The notes: generated by a model from the letters alone, not told the origin. A DNA stretch of 64,000 bases from Cricetomys ansorgei (GCA_026225945.1 JAMJFZ010000770.1:5061501-5125500), one strand, 5' to 3'; shown: positions 36,346 through 50,647, counted from the stretch's first letter. Numbers and translations are program-made.

Positions 36346-38289
36346 TCCTCCCCGCTCCTCTTCTTTCTTTTTGACCATCTCATTTGATCATCATTGGTAG
36401 GTGCATTTCTCTCACATTCAAGAACAACGGTAGAAGAAAACTCCTTTGGACTCTTTTAGTAAACTGGAAAGAACCTTTCCTAACTTTTCAAACACAAAGT
36501 GACTGCTGAAAATTCCTTGGATTACATGGAAATGCTATGCAAACTCAAACTTCAGGCCCATCCGTCTCAGTACTGATCACCTTCACTTTTTATGAAGTGA
36601 GAAGATCCCAGCTCCAGATCTAGACCCACACCAAATGTGTGGATGGTGACAGAGGGGCTAGAACTGTGCCTGACGTGTAGACAGTGACAGGAGCATCTGT
36701 GGATGGAGGCACACGAGCAGTCTCTGGGAGTGGTACTGACTCCTTGTACTGCAGGGCTCTTTGTTTGCACCAACATTACCTTTCTGGTCTGGAGCCTGTT
36801 GGATCTCACTCAGACTTAGGAGCTGCTTTATTTGCCTCCATGGTCAGAAATGTAGCATGATGCCTTCATTGACTTGGCTTCCAGCAGGAACATTTGAATA
36901 GAAATGACCTGAAGAATTCCAGTGAATAAGTATTCGATGAGCAAAAGAATGAATAAATGAAGGGATTCTCACCACTCAAGAAGTAGATGACATATAGAAA
37001 CAGGGTCACCGAGATCCATGAAGTTCTTCTAAAGCTTTCTAAGCAGCTTATCATAGAGTATGTCCATGTCCATGAAGGAGCTGGAATGCCCAAGAACTTA
37101 AGAGAGGAAATGGAGTAAAAACAAACAGGGCACAACTTGAAAGTTCTCAACTTGTGCTTACAGTTAGCATTCTTTATGGAAGATGAGCCTGGGGAGAGAA
37201 GATCAAGAAATAGATGCACAGGGCAAAAATTGCATAAGCAAATATCTAGTTATTTTTTATGTCAAGAGTGGTGAGGATTCTACTCCATATAGAGCGTTCG
37301 TTCTAGAAGATCAGAGACCGTGACACTCTGTTTAGTTTCAGGAATTTAAGTAGATCTAAATATTTTTCATGGGAGTCTGGATGGAGAAAATGAAGCAATA
37401 GATAGGGCCAGCATAAGGACTGGTGATCACTGTAACCATCTGTGGACGGTCGCGGCTACCTGCCCAAGGAACGTTAGAGCTCCCGTGACTCTAGGAGAGC
37501 TAGGAAGATCTAATACACCATAAGCACTTAGTTGACACTTTTTCCCACTCTGGGGTTTTCAAAGGTCAGGCACTTATACATTCTATAAGAGCTGTTTTTG
37601 GCTCATTCTACTCAAGACAAGAAAGGGACCCTGAGCTGTCTGGCCTGCTCTCAGAGCTCCCTCAGCTAACTCCACCAAATGGGCTTACCTTGTAGCAGCT
37701 CTGAGTCGCTCTCTCTGTTGGGTCAAGGTCGAGCTGACCATTCCTTCAGTGCAGAAAAGCACACATTTCCACACATTACACGCCACACACAGAACAGAGA
37801 GAATTCCTTCAGCACAGATGCTTCAAAGGAGCACCTCACACAGATGTTGCTGCAAAAGGGGGGCCTGGTGGCCTGCCGTGAAGAAACAGGAAGTGGAAAT
37901 GAAGCTTTGAAGTACTCTGTCTAGAATACACTCAGGGACAAATGAGTTGTAATATGGTCCATGCCATACAGACAGACATCTTCTGTGTTTTCCCCTGTCT
38001 GCATAAGAAGGAAGTCCTGAATCTCTTCTTTTCACTATGCAGTGAGATAACTTAACTCACTGGCAACTGAAATCTGAAAAACTAAGGGGTCTTGGAGCAG
38101 GGGAAGACAGAAGAGGGCTACAGTCTGTGGGATTTTGTTTTGTGGAGTAGGGGACTTTGAAGTAAGTCCAGTTGTTGCAGTAAGAGCAATGTTTTATGAG
38201 GGTATGAAACCTCATACTTCTCAAGACACTAATATTTCATCTGGGCAGCATCAGAGTAGACATCATCCATTTCTTCCCATGCCTCTAAA

Positions 38290-38475
38290 TAATTTCCAGA
38301 ATGTCTCTATTCCTTATCTTTCCTATCTGTACAATGAAGTTAATAATAGGACTTAGAGAGGTTGTAAGGAATTTCTCTCTCTCTCCCCCTCCATATCTCT
38401 CTCTCTCCTTCCCTTTGTTACACGATTGCCTTGCACATGTTGAGTGTTATGATCTATTATTGTTATTAGCATCCT
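38290..38475 (+). mobile_element. MIR-like fragment interrupted by CT-rich DNA
   Basis: tatctgtacaatgaagttaa and ttagagaggttgtaagga, followed by gttgagtgttatgatctatt, follow the order of a MIR core and tail. About 60 bases of CT-rich sequence interrupt it (about 38374-38416). Confidence 0.5.
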
Positions 38476-40194
38476 TCATTAACACATGAAAAGATAAACT
38501 TGGCCAAGATCACATAATAAATGAGTGGATGCCTAGATTGAAAGAGCACCATTCCTCACGATGCTGATGGAAATCATGTTAAGTAGCCACTTTGACTACA
38601 GCTAACGCAATTCTTTTTCACTTGATGGAGTCTTGTCCAGCTAGCCTTATGAAAAGACAAATCAATTACAGGCAGAGACAGCCCATGGATAAGAGCTGAA
38701 AGTTGAAAAGCTTAGCATGACAGGCTATAAAATTAAAATAGAATCAATCCACCTAATTTCCAGATCAAGGAATCATAGTCTCAACAGAGATAAGCTAACA
38801 AAAGCTCTAAGAGGTAGCTACAGTCCCCCAAGGAAGTTTCTTTCCATCTTGAATACCCAGAAATCTTTGCCAAATTTATTTAAAATAAGGGAATTGAAAG
38901 ATGTTAACTCTGATTCTCTTTATTTTTCTCATTCAAATAGAACCTAAAAGTTTCCATTTTGTTTTTGTTTTAATTTCAACTCTTGCCATCATAAATCTTT
39001 CCAAAGTGCTAAAGTCTGCTCACCAACATTCTAGTAAACCCTCAGAGGAGAAAAGAATGAAATTAGTTGAGGATGGAAAGGCTGTACCTTATCAGTGCAG
39101 TTCTTGTGTTGTGAATCCTCGGCCTCTAGCCAGGGCATGGAGACTGAGAGACCCCAGAAGATCGCTCCTTGTGGTGAGTTTATTCTAAAGTCTCTCCTCT
39201 TTTTTTTCCCTTGGAGAAGATTGGACAGAGAAAGTCCACCCCATCATGTGGTTATCTGAATCCCAGTGACTTGAAGGTTATTGATAGTCACACCAACAAA
39301 TGGTACACAACCTTTACATTAATAGCCACCGACTGTCCCAAAGACCCTCCCCAGCCATTCTTGTTCTACCTTATTTTGTTTCTTTCCAGTTTTGAGGGAC
39401 ATACTTTGTGACAGTATGAGGAGGCAAAACAAGGACACATCTTTAAACCAAAAGTGTCTCCTAGCCTGGAAGGTGTGTGCATGACAAGGGCACACCGCTT
39501 AACCCTGCCACGGGGATTCTCGCAGGGAATACGTAGGCACTTGAATGTTCAGAAAAGTGTGACTCTGGGTCTCCTCATTCTGAGTCATACTGGAGCCCTG
39601 TCTTTCTGGCTTTACTACCTCTAGGGTGGGCCTGGAGAATCAGTGAATTCAGTGTGTTCTTAGAAGATGAATGGAAGGTTGTAGAGCAAAATAAAAGGGA
39701 CTAGATAGGGCAGGGCACATCTTTGCTTTTAGATCCTGGGAGTTCATTCTCATTATTTTTCCTGACCTCCACACAATTGTGATAACGATTGGTATAGAGG
39801 CTTCATGCCACCACTTTGCTCTGGTTTGCTCCGAGTGTCAAGATTTGCACCTTATTGAATTTCTTGGTAGAGACAAGAGTTCTAAGAGCAAGCCAAGCTA
39901 GACCCAGGCCCTTTACCTGTGCCTTAACCACTTACCCTTTGAGTATGGCTGACATAAGGACAGAGCTAGTGGCTGAGTGAACACCCGTGCACATCTTGGA
40001 ATTGTAAACCCACACACTGTCTATCTCTATCATCTGTTCTCGCAATAGATAATTTGGCCTCAGGGCCATATTTCAAAACTGTCACCATTGTTAAGGGGCA
40101 ATGAGGACTAACAACCTCAGGGGCTCCGTCTTTCTTGCTTCATCCATCAAGATTTCCCTCTAAATGGTCATTTTTCCTTAGCCCAGTCCACTAC

Positions 40195-40359
40195 TGCACA
40201 GCAGAGCACAGCACAGCCCAGCACAGCCCAGCACAGCCCAGCACAGCCCAGCACAGAACAGCCCAGCACAGCCCAGCCCAGCCCAGCACAGCCCAGCACA
40301 GCCCAGCACAGCCCAGCCCAGAATAGCACATCGCAGTCCAGCAGGGCACAGCCCAGCAT
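40195..40359. repeat. AGCAC/AGCCC minisatellite
   Basis: About 165 bases of tandem pentamers alternating AGCAC and AGCCC, giving an approximate 10-base unit. It is open in several frames on both strands, which creates low-complexity frames that are not genes. Confidence 0.95.
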
Positions 40360-40460
40360 TTCTTAATTTATTTATTATGTTAGCCATGCTTGGAATTGAA
40401 CCCAGGGTATCACTCATTCTTGGCAGTGCTCCACCTCTGAGCTAAGCTCCATACCCCAAC
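40360..40460 (-). mobile_element. ID-type SINE, antisense
   Basis: The reverse complement reads gttggggtatggagcttagc, then tcagaggtggagcactgcc and cctgggttcaattccaagca, with an A/T-rich tail. This matches the tRNA-Ala-derived ID (BC1-type) SINE. Confidence 0.7.
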
Positions 40461-40529
40461 TGTATTATTTTATAGTACAAACTCATAATTGTTGTCATAT
40501 CATTTTAAAGAGGGAAAAGATGAACTTTT

Positions 40530-40655
40530 GGTTTGTTCTTTGGGATCCTAAAATTCACTATGTAGCTCAGGATGACATTGTACTCCTAGCAATCCCCTTG
40601 CCTTGACCTTTGGAGTGCTGAGATTATAGGTCTGGGTCACCAGGTTCAACTAAAA
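40530..40655 (-). mobile_element. B1-like SINE, antisense, old
   Basis: aaaattcactatgtagctca, then ggatgacattgtactcctag and tttggagtgctgagattata, are the reverse complement of a diverged B1/proto-B1 body. Confidence 0.7.
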
Positions 40656-40904
40656 AGATCTTTTGATGGATTTCTTGACAACCAGTAACCTGTCACATTA
40701 CGATGGTCTCTAGCTTTCTAGGTCAACATGGCATTGAGACTCCTTCACAGTTTGGTCTCAAAGGGCTTCCGCAGTTATATTTTTCACATGCATGTTCTCC
40801 AGGTATCCTCTAAAACAGACCTGACTTACACATTGGTGCAATATTTCCCTGTGCCTTATTCCTTTCCATGGCCTCCTCAAGGTGATTAAAGCTTACCTAT
40901 CAGT

Positions 40905-41105
40905 AAATGGAGGTCCACGGGCCAAATCTGGCCCTCAGCCTGCTTTTATAAGTGAAGTCTGACTGTGATACAGTCACACTCATTCATTTCCATATTGTCC
41001 TTGGCTACCTTTGGAGTCCACAGCAAAACAGAGTAGTTCCAGCGGAGAGATTTGACCCTTGAAAACCAAAATGTTTACCATCTAACTTGCTCAAAGCATC
41101 ATCTG
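40905..41105 (+). mobile_element. Ancient hAT (Charlie-like) DNA transposon fossil
   Basis: The phrases gtccacgggccaaatctggc, cctgcttttataagtgaagt and cactcattcatttccatatt, then gtccttggctacctttg and a terminal accatctaacttgctc, follow a non-autonomous hAT consensus familiar from mammalian genomes. I cannot give the exact subfamily. Confidence 0.65.
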
Positions 41106-44029
41106 CTGACTCTGCTTTCATGGTTCGGTTTTTAAGTATTTCCGACTCTGGGAAGCCATCTTGGCTGACCATGCCCAAGCCTCAAGTCATAATTAGTCTC
41201 CTCTGAAAGCCTGTGCAGTCCGGATCAACCTCGTCTAGGGTCGCTCCGTGATGAGTTTCTAAAGGAGCAAATAGTACCAACGTGTAAGAACCATCACACT
41301 GGTCCTAGAACTCTAGGCATACTACACACAGTAGCCAAGAACATAGTAGGACTTCAACAGATACTCTGGAACCGACATGAAAACTGTCAAGAATGTGTTT
41401 TCATGGTTTAAAAAGCATCTGTTTCTCAACCTTTCTTTATATTGTCTTGAACAAAGTATTTGTGCTTGAATAGCTAGTTCCTTGGATTGCTGGACAACTC
41501 TTAAATAGACCATTCTAGAATTAACCTCTGCTTCTTGTGAAAGAGATACACCTCTTTGATTCCCTCTGCTGACAGTCATATGGTGTTTGTAGTTGATCTG
41601 GAGATGCTGCTGTCTGCCTTCCTTGTGTCCCTGGGTTACCTAAGTCTTTGTGGGTAGAGATGTATATTGGAAAGGCACGATTTCACTACTTGGACGATGT
41701 CACTCAGAGGTCCCTTGAATCCAGACTTCAATTTTCTAACACAAGCATCCTGTTTTTATCTGCTTATTATTCCTAATCGATTTGAACTTACCCCCTTCCC
41801 CTAAAAGAAGGCTTGTATCTGGAATCACTTGGGCTCCAGACAGTTGCCTAGACTCCACCTTACTGGCTTAACATACGGGCTAAGCAGAGTCAACTCACAA
41901 CTTAAATCTTGAGAACTCAGGACCCCTTCAGAGCCTCCCTATGTCTTCCTCCTCTGCTGGGACATCTCCTGGAAACCCTGTTCTCCAAGGCATGTGGTAA
42001 ACAAATGCTGCCATTTGCCTATGCCTAAGACCCTCCTGACAAATTCCCTTGTAAGTGGTGGGAGTGAGTATGTGCTCAAATCAAGCACTCTGATCTTTGA
42101 TTCTCTGTATTCACATGCCTGACTCGGATAGCTGGAGGAACTTGGATGTAAAGAGATTTTACACAAACAGTCGCTTCTGCGTGTCTTTAGAAACACCCTT
42201 TTGGTTGTTGCCTGAACTATTTTGTAGTTGTTAGAGATTAAATCTCAATAGCTTTTTGAAATTACAGTATGTTTCCCTCAACTGATGGGCCATGGTGTTT
42301 CCCTCCTTCACTAGCACGGAAGCAGAGCTGTAACCCCCAAGCCCCACACCATTATCACATGATAGTTTGGTTTCAGATCAGATCAGGACAACATAGGAAT
42401 TGTCCATTTTTCATTTCCTGGGCCCTTTGATCCCATTTGGAGTTTTGGTTTTTTTTTTTTTTCTGAGTGCAAATACAAACCCCATTGCACTCTTTTGTCC
42501 TTTGAACTCTTTTGCTATTCTTATTTTTGTCCCTGCTAGAGATCTGATCAGAGTCTTAAGTAGCATGGCCATTAGTTATCACCACCAGATCCGCAGCCCA
42601 CACTTTGGTTCTCTTATTACAGAACAGCAGCCTTCCCTGACACACGCTGGTGTGGTGCTGCCATCCACATCGCGCATCTCGTGGGTACTCAGGTGTTAAT
42701 TTATTTCACAGTTTCTTTTGCAGATATAATCAGACATACTATCACATTCCCGTTTCTTCTCTTTATTGTGTCCCTTTGCTATCACGTTGGTGTGATCTTT
42801 ATTTCCCCCGAAAAATGACAGGAAGTGTTTCTCTGCCCACAGTATCAGCGACATATATTCTCCACAACTTCCTTATTGCCATGTGAAACAATATAACGTT
42901 TTAAAGATGTGATCTTGGGTATTTATGACTCAGGCTTTGCTATATGAACAAATTTCCTAAATGACATCGTGGTCAAGGTACATGCTCTCCAAAAAGGGGG
43001 GAAATGCTCCTTTTTTTTTTTTTTTTGGCTCAGTTGTAAATAAAGGAGAGCATCTCAGTTAAGAAGAGGAGTTAAGAGGAATGCCTTGTCCCTGATTCCT
43101 TCGCTCATTGAAATGCATGAGCATGAGTCTCGTGCTAAGTGATCCAATCGTTGTATTAATACCACACTGTTAGGACAAAAGGGAGCGCTCTCTGTTGATG
43201 GATTTGAATATTTACTGGGTGACTGATAAAGCTGTGTATATTAGAATTGGTTTGTCAACAATTAGCATCCTGGGTTTTTATATAACCCAACAGGTAATAG
43301 AAGATTATTAAACTTCAACCCGTGTGTTAGAGATCTGCTGACAGGCAATAAAATTCTTACCTAGAATAGCGCTGGAGAAATACAGCGACACAGCTGTACA
43401 TTTATGCTTAGATTGTGAGAAAGATGACCTCAAATTAGGGGGGCTTGAGAAGCAAGGTTGACCAGAAGGTGGCACTGCTTCCCTATAAATGAACACCCCC
43501 CCCCCCCACACACACACCCCAATGCTTACCTTCCTGCCTCACATCCTGCCTTTGCTCTTTCTCTTGATTCTCTCTCTTATTTCTCTAAGATGGAGATCTG
43601 AAACTCTTTTTGCAAGAGACATACCCCCACTAAGGCAACACCTCTCGATTTACAATATTTCTTTTAAATCATATTTGCCTGGTATAATGCTCACTTGGAG
43701 AGAGTTCCAGCTAAATAAACATTCTCTGTATTTTTAAAAGATAAAGACGCCAAAACCAGATTCGCCCTCAGGTGGCCCGCCTCCTCACTGTTGTTCTGTG
43801 GAATGGCTATGTCTTAGTGTATTCACTTACGCATACTAACTTCCAAAGTCCACATCAGGATGTCGAGGTGTATTTATAAAGTTACTCAATGCACTGAATT
43901 AATAGTCTATAAAAAATAATTCTAACTTGGTGCTCGTTCACCGAGTTACCAATTTAGAGTCCATTCACCAAAGGATATTGCTTTTCTCTCTGGGGCCAGA
44001 AGTAAATCCTGACAAATGGGATAAGGAGT

Positions 44030-44051
44030 TTTTTTTTTTTTTTTTTTTTTA
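44030..44051. repeat. Poly(T) run
   Basis: About 21 consecutive T bases. No SINE body was recognised next to it. Confidence 0.85.
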
Positions 44052-45489
44052 ATGTCTAGTTTTGAATTTTGTTTATAGGAAAGTTGATTAATTTCTCAAC
44101 CTGGATATTATCAATGAGCCAAACATGACTAACTAAATACTAAATAAATATTTTTTTAAAAAAACAGACCTTTATCCTTCTGTACATCCTATTTTCTAAT
44201 GTATTCTTTAAACTATAGCTACATCTTTTTCTTTTTTAAAAAGACTAATTAAAAAAAAAACAAAACCTTACAACCTGTGCATAAATACTGACCTATTTAG
44301 AAGACAGGCATTTTGTTGAGATTGTAGAAAGGGAACATTCAAATGTATCCTAAAATGACTAATTTACCTATTTTTCTCCATTATTCTACCTGTTAGAAAC
44401 TTGGAAGACATATACTTTGCTTATTTTATAAATTCATAATTTTAAATCATTAATTTTGAGAGTCCATTAGGACTTTTTTGTTTTGAGCTTTTTAAATTTT
44501 CAGGCATAGGGGAATGGAGGTGCTGGCCAGTAGTGTACATTCTTCTTTGACTTGTCTGTGTGATTTTGTCAGAGGCCATCACAAACTGTTAATTGATCAG
44601 ACAAGACTACACAGCAAAAGGCTGGGAAAGTAGTTCCCTGTTCATGATTCTGCTTTCAAGAACTGCTTTTGTTGTCAATGAGTTTTGAGGAAATAATTGC
44701 CACTAGTTTTCAATAAAAACTGGTCCCTGCTGACCCTTCCAGATCTCTGCCCAAGGCAGGATCAACTCAAAGCTGAAGACAGGAAATAGCCACCTCAGAT
44801 TCAAGGTTAGGTTGACCACTCTGTCAGGCCAACCTGAGTGTTGACCGTCAGTGTCTATTGTGGAATCAGACCTTGGCATTCAGGTCACATGCAGGTATGT
44901 AAGTCTTACCTTGGACCTTTGTAACTCTGAAGCAGCCTGAAGGAAAATGGACTGAGATAAGTAGGTTTCCATAGATTTCTCCAACATATTTACTTCTTAC
45001 CCACTTTTAGTCTGACCGGTTAGAATAAAGGAAAAGAAACTTTTGGGATGATTTGAATGCTCCAGACACTGTCTAAAGTCTGTCATTTGGGATGTAAGCT
45101 TTGTAGGAGGGTATCCATGTCCCCCTAGCTATGTGTTCACGTGCCGTTCTTGCTCCATGCACACTGGTTTTAGTCCTTCCATTACTATTTTCCATCTCTT
45201 TGTTTTGGTCAAGTTGTTGTCTCTGCCTGCCCCACGCTCCCCATGTATTATTGCCACTTTATAAACCTATTCCCATGGACTATGTGTATCCCTCGGAGAC
45301 CGTGTCCCTTCAGCCCTGGGGCACACAGGAGGCCAGGCTGGTACTTCTTCCTAGTCACTCTTGTCTTCAATCTTACTCTATTGTCCCTGAGCATCCCACT
45401 CTGTGGCACTTACTGTCGGAGGTGTTTATTGAGCTCTGGTGTGACGTTAGCATACATTTTCATACTGCTATTTTTATACAACTTGTGTT

Positions 45490-45541
<52 letters not shown>
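45490..45541. repeat. (TTTA)n microsatellite
   Basis: About thirteen uninterrupted TTTA units. Confidence 0.95.
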
Positions 45542-45667
45542 TGAGAGTGGCTTGTTTCTCCAGATCAACTTATGGTTCTCTCTTATTGAATGTCTTTTTT
45601 AGGATTTTAAAAGAAAGTACAAGAAAAAGCAATGCCCCGAGGTTTTGTTTGTTTTAATCGTTGATAT

Positions 45668-45767
45668 TATTTTATTGCTTTATTTATTTAGGCAGTGCTA
45701 GGGATTGAACCTAGGAACTGGTGTTTGCAGGACAGTTATGCTACCCTTGAACTACATCCTCAGCCCA
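45668..45767 (-). mobile_element. ID-type SINE, antisense
   Basis: The reverse complement reads gggctgaggatgtagttcaa, then gggtagcataactgtcctgc and taggttcaatccctagcact, followed by a taaataaataaa tail. It matches the ID family. Confidence 0.7.
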
Positions 45768-47692
45768 GTGTTCCCAAGGTTTTGATTGAATAGACAGGCA
45801 TGAGACTCAAGCATTGGTGTTCTACAAAATACCCTAGTTCACTTTCTTAGAAGCCAGGGCTCTTTAATCACCAAGGCTAATCCAATTTCCCTTGGCACAG
45901 TGGTCTTTGCTTTCCTTGTCTGTAACCTACCAAGTTGAGTCTGGTAGGAACTGTTGGAGAGTTATTTATGACTGACTCGTTATGTGGCCTTTCGTCCATG
46001 GCTGGCTCCAGTGATATTTCCCACATAGGAGACAGTGTTCAGCCTCCACTCATCACTAAACACAGCTGGGAAGGTCTTACATTTTATGAACTCCAATACC
46101 CATGATGGGAAGTGTCTCTTGCCAATGCCACACATGAAATCTAGGCCTTGGAACAAGAAGCCAGAGCTCCTGACTGCAAGGCTGTATTCCTTGCAGTCTG
46201 CCAGGCTAGGTTTAGCCACTAGGATCGATTTCTAGTAAATCTCACCAGGGGCTCAAGCCTGAGAGAGATTCAGAGACGTGTGAATGACATTAGAGGAACT
46301 TCAAAGTCTAGCTGGGGAGCAGGGCACGTTAGAACAAGAAACAAATTAATAATGGGACTAAATAAGGAGATGACGGGGTATGAGATGAGAAGGGCTGAGA
46401 AATTCTTACAAGAATGACAGACAGATTGCACCTCATCCAGAAACATTTCCCGGGAAGGCTGAGTGTAGCCTGTCCCTTGAAGGCTGAGCAGACTGGGAAG
46501 ATACGGTGGGAAGGAGTTGTCGCCTTCCCCATCCCATTATTTGCCTGCCCTGCCATTGTATGTCCATCCCAGGACCCCCCATCCGAAATCCAGGAAAAGA
46601 GCCCCTCTCAGTCAGGCAGCTCAAATTTCCTATAATTTAGAAGGAACAGTGGGGTTTCTCCATGTTTCCATCTCAGTTCCATTTGTCATAACCTCGTCCA
46701 ATTGAGCCTATTTAAAGGTTTTCTGGCTTGCTTTGTCTTATGACACTTGTCACCTAGTGATTTGCCCTGAGCAGTCACTGGGGCCATGCAAACATTGTCC
46801 AAAGGTGGTGGTTGGATGGGTGTGGTACAGGATGCCCACCTCATTCTCCCACTTGGACAAGTTACTTAGGAGGCAGAAAGAGAGTGCAAGCCCATTTAAA
46901 TAGAGTGCTGTGCCATTAAAACACAATACACGCACAATGTGGAGAATCTCGTGAGAGATTTCCAAGTTATCCCTCAAGCCAAGAAAACAGTGACAGAGAA
47001 TATTTAGTAAGAGCTTAACAAGAGTTAAATAGGCTCAACGAGGAACTTTTAGCCGATGTACTTTTCATGCTTTCAGTCCGTTCTCAGAAGATCCTTAGAA
47101 CCTAGGTACTCGGACCATTCACATTGCGTAGGAAAGCCAATTGAAGTTTTGTAAAACTCCTGATGGATAGGTTTGGACCCAGTAGAGGAGCTTCAGGGCA
47201 CCCGAGCACAGCTCCCACCCTTCTTATCACACAGTATCAGCATCAGCTGATATTTGGAGACAGATCATGTCTTAAAAATGTTTTGTCTTGGGGATATTGC
47301 ACTTAAAGAAATGCCAGTAAGGGCTTCCTGCCCTGCACTGGGGTACTTACACAGTAGTGGGCCACTTGACCAGCTGCAAAGCCCTTGCCCTGTGAGACAG
47401 AGGCTTTCTAGGATGGGCGCCTGGTTTCCCACAAGATTTATAAATGTAGTTAGAAATTCATGGTTTTATGGGTAAATTTCTGGATGAAAAAATATCCCTC
47501 TACAAAATTCCCTACACTAGCAGGGTGGGGCCAAGTAGGACATCCCAGCGACTGTATTGGTTTTTCATGCTGTCTGTCACCTTGTGAGCTCTGCTTTACA
47601 GAGCATCTGATCTCTCAGATCTCTAGCAAGGAAGACAATAGGCCTTATTATGCTAAGTAACTTCCCTGAGACCAGAACTCCAAAGATGCTCA

Positions 47693-47880
47693 GAGACGTG
47701 GAGATGGTTCAGTTTGTAGAGTTGTTGCCATGTGAGCATGATGACCAATGTTCAATCTGTAACATGGACATTAGAATTTGGGCATGGCAGAAATAGGAGG
47801 GTTCCTGACACTTGCTGGCAGCTTAGTCTAGCCAGAGCATTGCTCGTCATACAACCAAGTGACCTAATTCCAAATCCCGT
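47693..47880 (+). mobile_element. B4/RSINE1-type SINE fragment
   Basis: cgtggagatggttcagtttg, gccatgtgagcatgatgacc and gggcatggcag follow the B4-family order, with heavy divergence. Confidence 0.5.
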
Positions 47881-50647
47881 ATCCTCAGTGTTCTTCCGAT
47901 GGCTAGGGTTCTGGTGGCTGATAATCTGAATTGCAGTGGGCAGACCCAGGCTCTGGTTCTGGCTTTGATTTTAGTGTGGTCTTGAACCCAAAGAGAATGA
48001 GACCAGAACACCCCTGGAACCCTCCAAGCCCTGCCTCTGTACCCAACACCTTGTCCTCACAGTGCGCTGAGCAAGAAGTGTATTTTTAAAATGCTGCACA
48101 GGATGTGTCCTAACAATAAATTATAGTAGAAACGGATTATGATCTGACCACTCAGACGTGTCTTTAGAAGGTGACTGTGTCCTTAAGAAACGTACTAAAT
48201 GTTGTGTTTAGTGTAAAATACAATCCCAACTGTAACTTGCCTCCCAAGGTTAAAAACATACCACATTTCTAAAAGGTTTTGTCAGGACATTCTTCATTGG
48301 ATACCTGGATTGCACTAAAAATCCATGCATTTTGCCCTTATCTGAGCTCCAGAGAAATGTCATGTAACCATCTGGAATACATATTAGGATTCTAGGGGCG
48401 CTTGACACAATGGACTCCATGGCAGATATGGTGTTTATGGATGAGCTGATAATAGTAATATTAATGATTGTTATTTGTATAATATATGGTTTTGAAACCA
48501 ACTTCATGTACACACAATTGTATTCTAGGCTAGTCTTCAGAAGGCAGAATCAGTGAGGAAAGCATTAATTTTAAAACCATAAACAGCGAAATGAAACTGT
48601 GATTGACATCGTCTGCCAGTCATGCTAGTTTGAAGCTCTTTAGGGGGAGGGGAAAAGCAGAAAGAAGGTGAGATTGCAGTCAAAACAGAGAAGCTAATAG
48701 GAACGTGCAAACCGAAGTGAGAATGGAAGCCAGTGTAGCAGACCTGGGGGAGTTTGACGTGAGGTTGCAATGGTGTCCGCAAGAGGCCTGACCCCATCTC
48801 TCTTTTCTGTTTCTCACCCAGGCAGGTGGCAAGTCTCAGGTTCCTAGGCAGCATGATCCTTTCTCCACTCCTTTGGATATCTGACAATTTGTAAATCCAG
48901 GAGGAAGCCTGTATTGCAAGGCTGTCCTTAGCAATCTCATGCACACAGCATGAAGTGATCCAGAAAATAACTCTCTGGTTATGTCCGCCTCATGCTATCC
49001 TGTGGGGCGGTGGAAACAGCACCTTGAATGCCCTTGAGAAATGGGCAGGGCCAGTATGGGCAAGGATGAAGCCAGTTTAAAAGCATACCCAAAATCTCAG
49101 GGGCCAAGAGCATCATGTAATGTCTGTAAATGATCAAAATGGAGGGATATCCACAATGAAGAAAATACCTTTCTAAAGGATGAGCCAACAAACAGTGGTT
49201 TAATGCTGGGGTTTAGTCATGGAATCCAACAGGGAGGAGACCAAAAACGGTGAGCAGAAAGCTAGGAGCTTTGGACACCAATGTGAGTCCTTTCAGTGTG
49301 CCAAAAGCAGTGTCTGGCATCTTAACAGGACTTTTTCTCATGATAAAATAAGAGGGCCCTGGTGTAATTCATGGTAAAATCAAACCTACACAGTAATAAA
49401 GCCGAAGTAGAGGGGTGTCTGTTTCTGGCTACCACACATCCCATTATATTTCATTGTGTCTTTGTTAAATGTCTGAGCTGAGAATTGCAATCCCGCCATT
49501 CACAGTGATGGTTTTAGACACGCAGCTCAAAAAATGTCATCAGGAACCTTAAAATAAATAAGGACACGCATGTATGAAGCACCGCTGCTCCATAGGCTCC
49601 AGCGACGATTTTATTAAGGATGCGGCAGGAAGGGGAGAATCAAGGATAATTATAAATTCATAAATACATAATTCATCGGCACGAAATGATTTTAATGGGA
49701 TGGATGCTAGGTCGTCTATTTCTTCAAGAAAATAGCAGAGATGCTCTGATTAAAGCCCATAATCTGGCCTCTGTGAAATACTTGCCAAACTGATGGGTTG
49801 CATTTTCTTCCCTGAAACTACCTTTGATAAGAAACACATTACAAACTCATCAGTTTGGCTTCCTGTTAACAAAGAGACAGCAGCCGTCTGGATCATTCTG
49901 GATTCGCAGAGAAACTGCCATACCACGTATCCTCCAACTAACGCTATGCCAGTTTGACAAGGGGCAGATGAATCCAGGAGTCACTGTGCGGGGGTTTAAA
50001 TCTGTGCGGCAGCTGACGGTTGAAATAATCATCTGTATATCGCTCTGAGCTAGCTGGGGAAAGGTTGAAGCTGTGTATTTCCAGCATATCTCCTCTAATG
50101 GTTAATCTGTTGTCTTGTAACGGGCTCTCACAGGGTGGACCGGCAGCACACACTGACAGCTTCGAGGAATTACTTACAGTAGACAGGCTTTCACCTTGGC
50201 TCTCAGAGTACCTGGGAGATGAATCTAAGTTAGGTTGATTGAAAAGAGTGGAACTAACCTGACTCAAGTCCTCCAAACATGAGGGGTCCAGCAGGGCCCA
50301 CAGTAGGTTGGGTCATAGGGACATGGGTGTCACCAAATAACCTCTGTTTGACCCCAGGCCTCTAGACTGTCTTGCTTGCCTGTTTGGGGAGGTGCGGAAG
50401 GACAGTGTCCTTTGGAAAGGTAGGAAGCTGGACAAGTGTGAAGAGGGGACTGATGCAGGAATCATCACAAGTCTCCTGCCAAGGATCCGCTAGCTGATAT
50501 CTCAAGCTTTGTAGGCCATGTGGCCTCTGTTGAAGTTACGAAGTTGCTCAGCACTGTCATGGAGGGAGAGATGCCGTGAACAAAAGGCAAACAAATGATG
50601 ATTGCTCTGGTCACATGCAATTTTATTTATGGATACTGAAATGGAAA

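Noticed and set aside
39010..39175. Possible cassette exon between ACATTCTAG and GTGAGTTT
   Set aside because: In the phase required at the C2 site the segment meets TGA within nine codons, so it cannot be a coding cassette there.
40135..40417. Low-complexity frames rich in Ser-Thr-Ala-Gln-His or Cys-Trp-Ala-Gly-Leu
   Set aside because: Translations of the AGCAC/AGCCC minisatellite.
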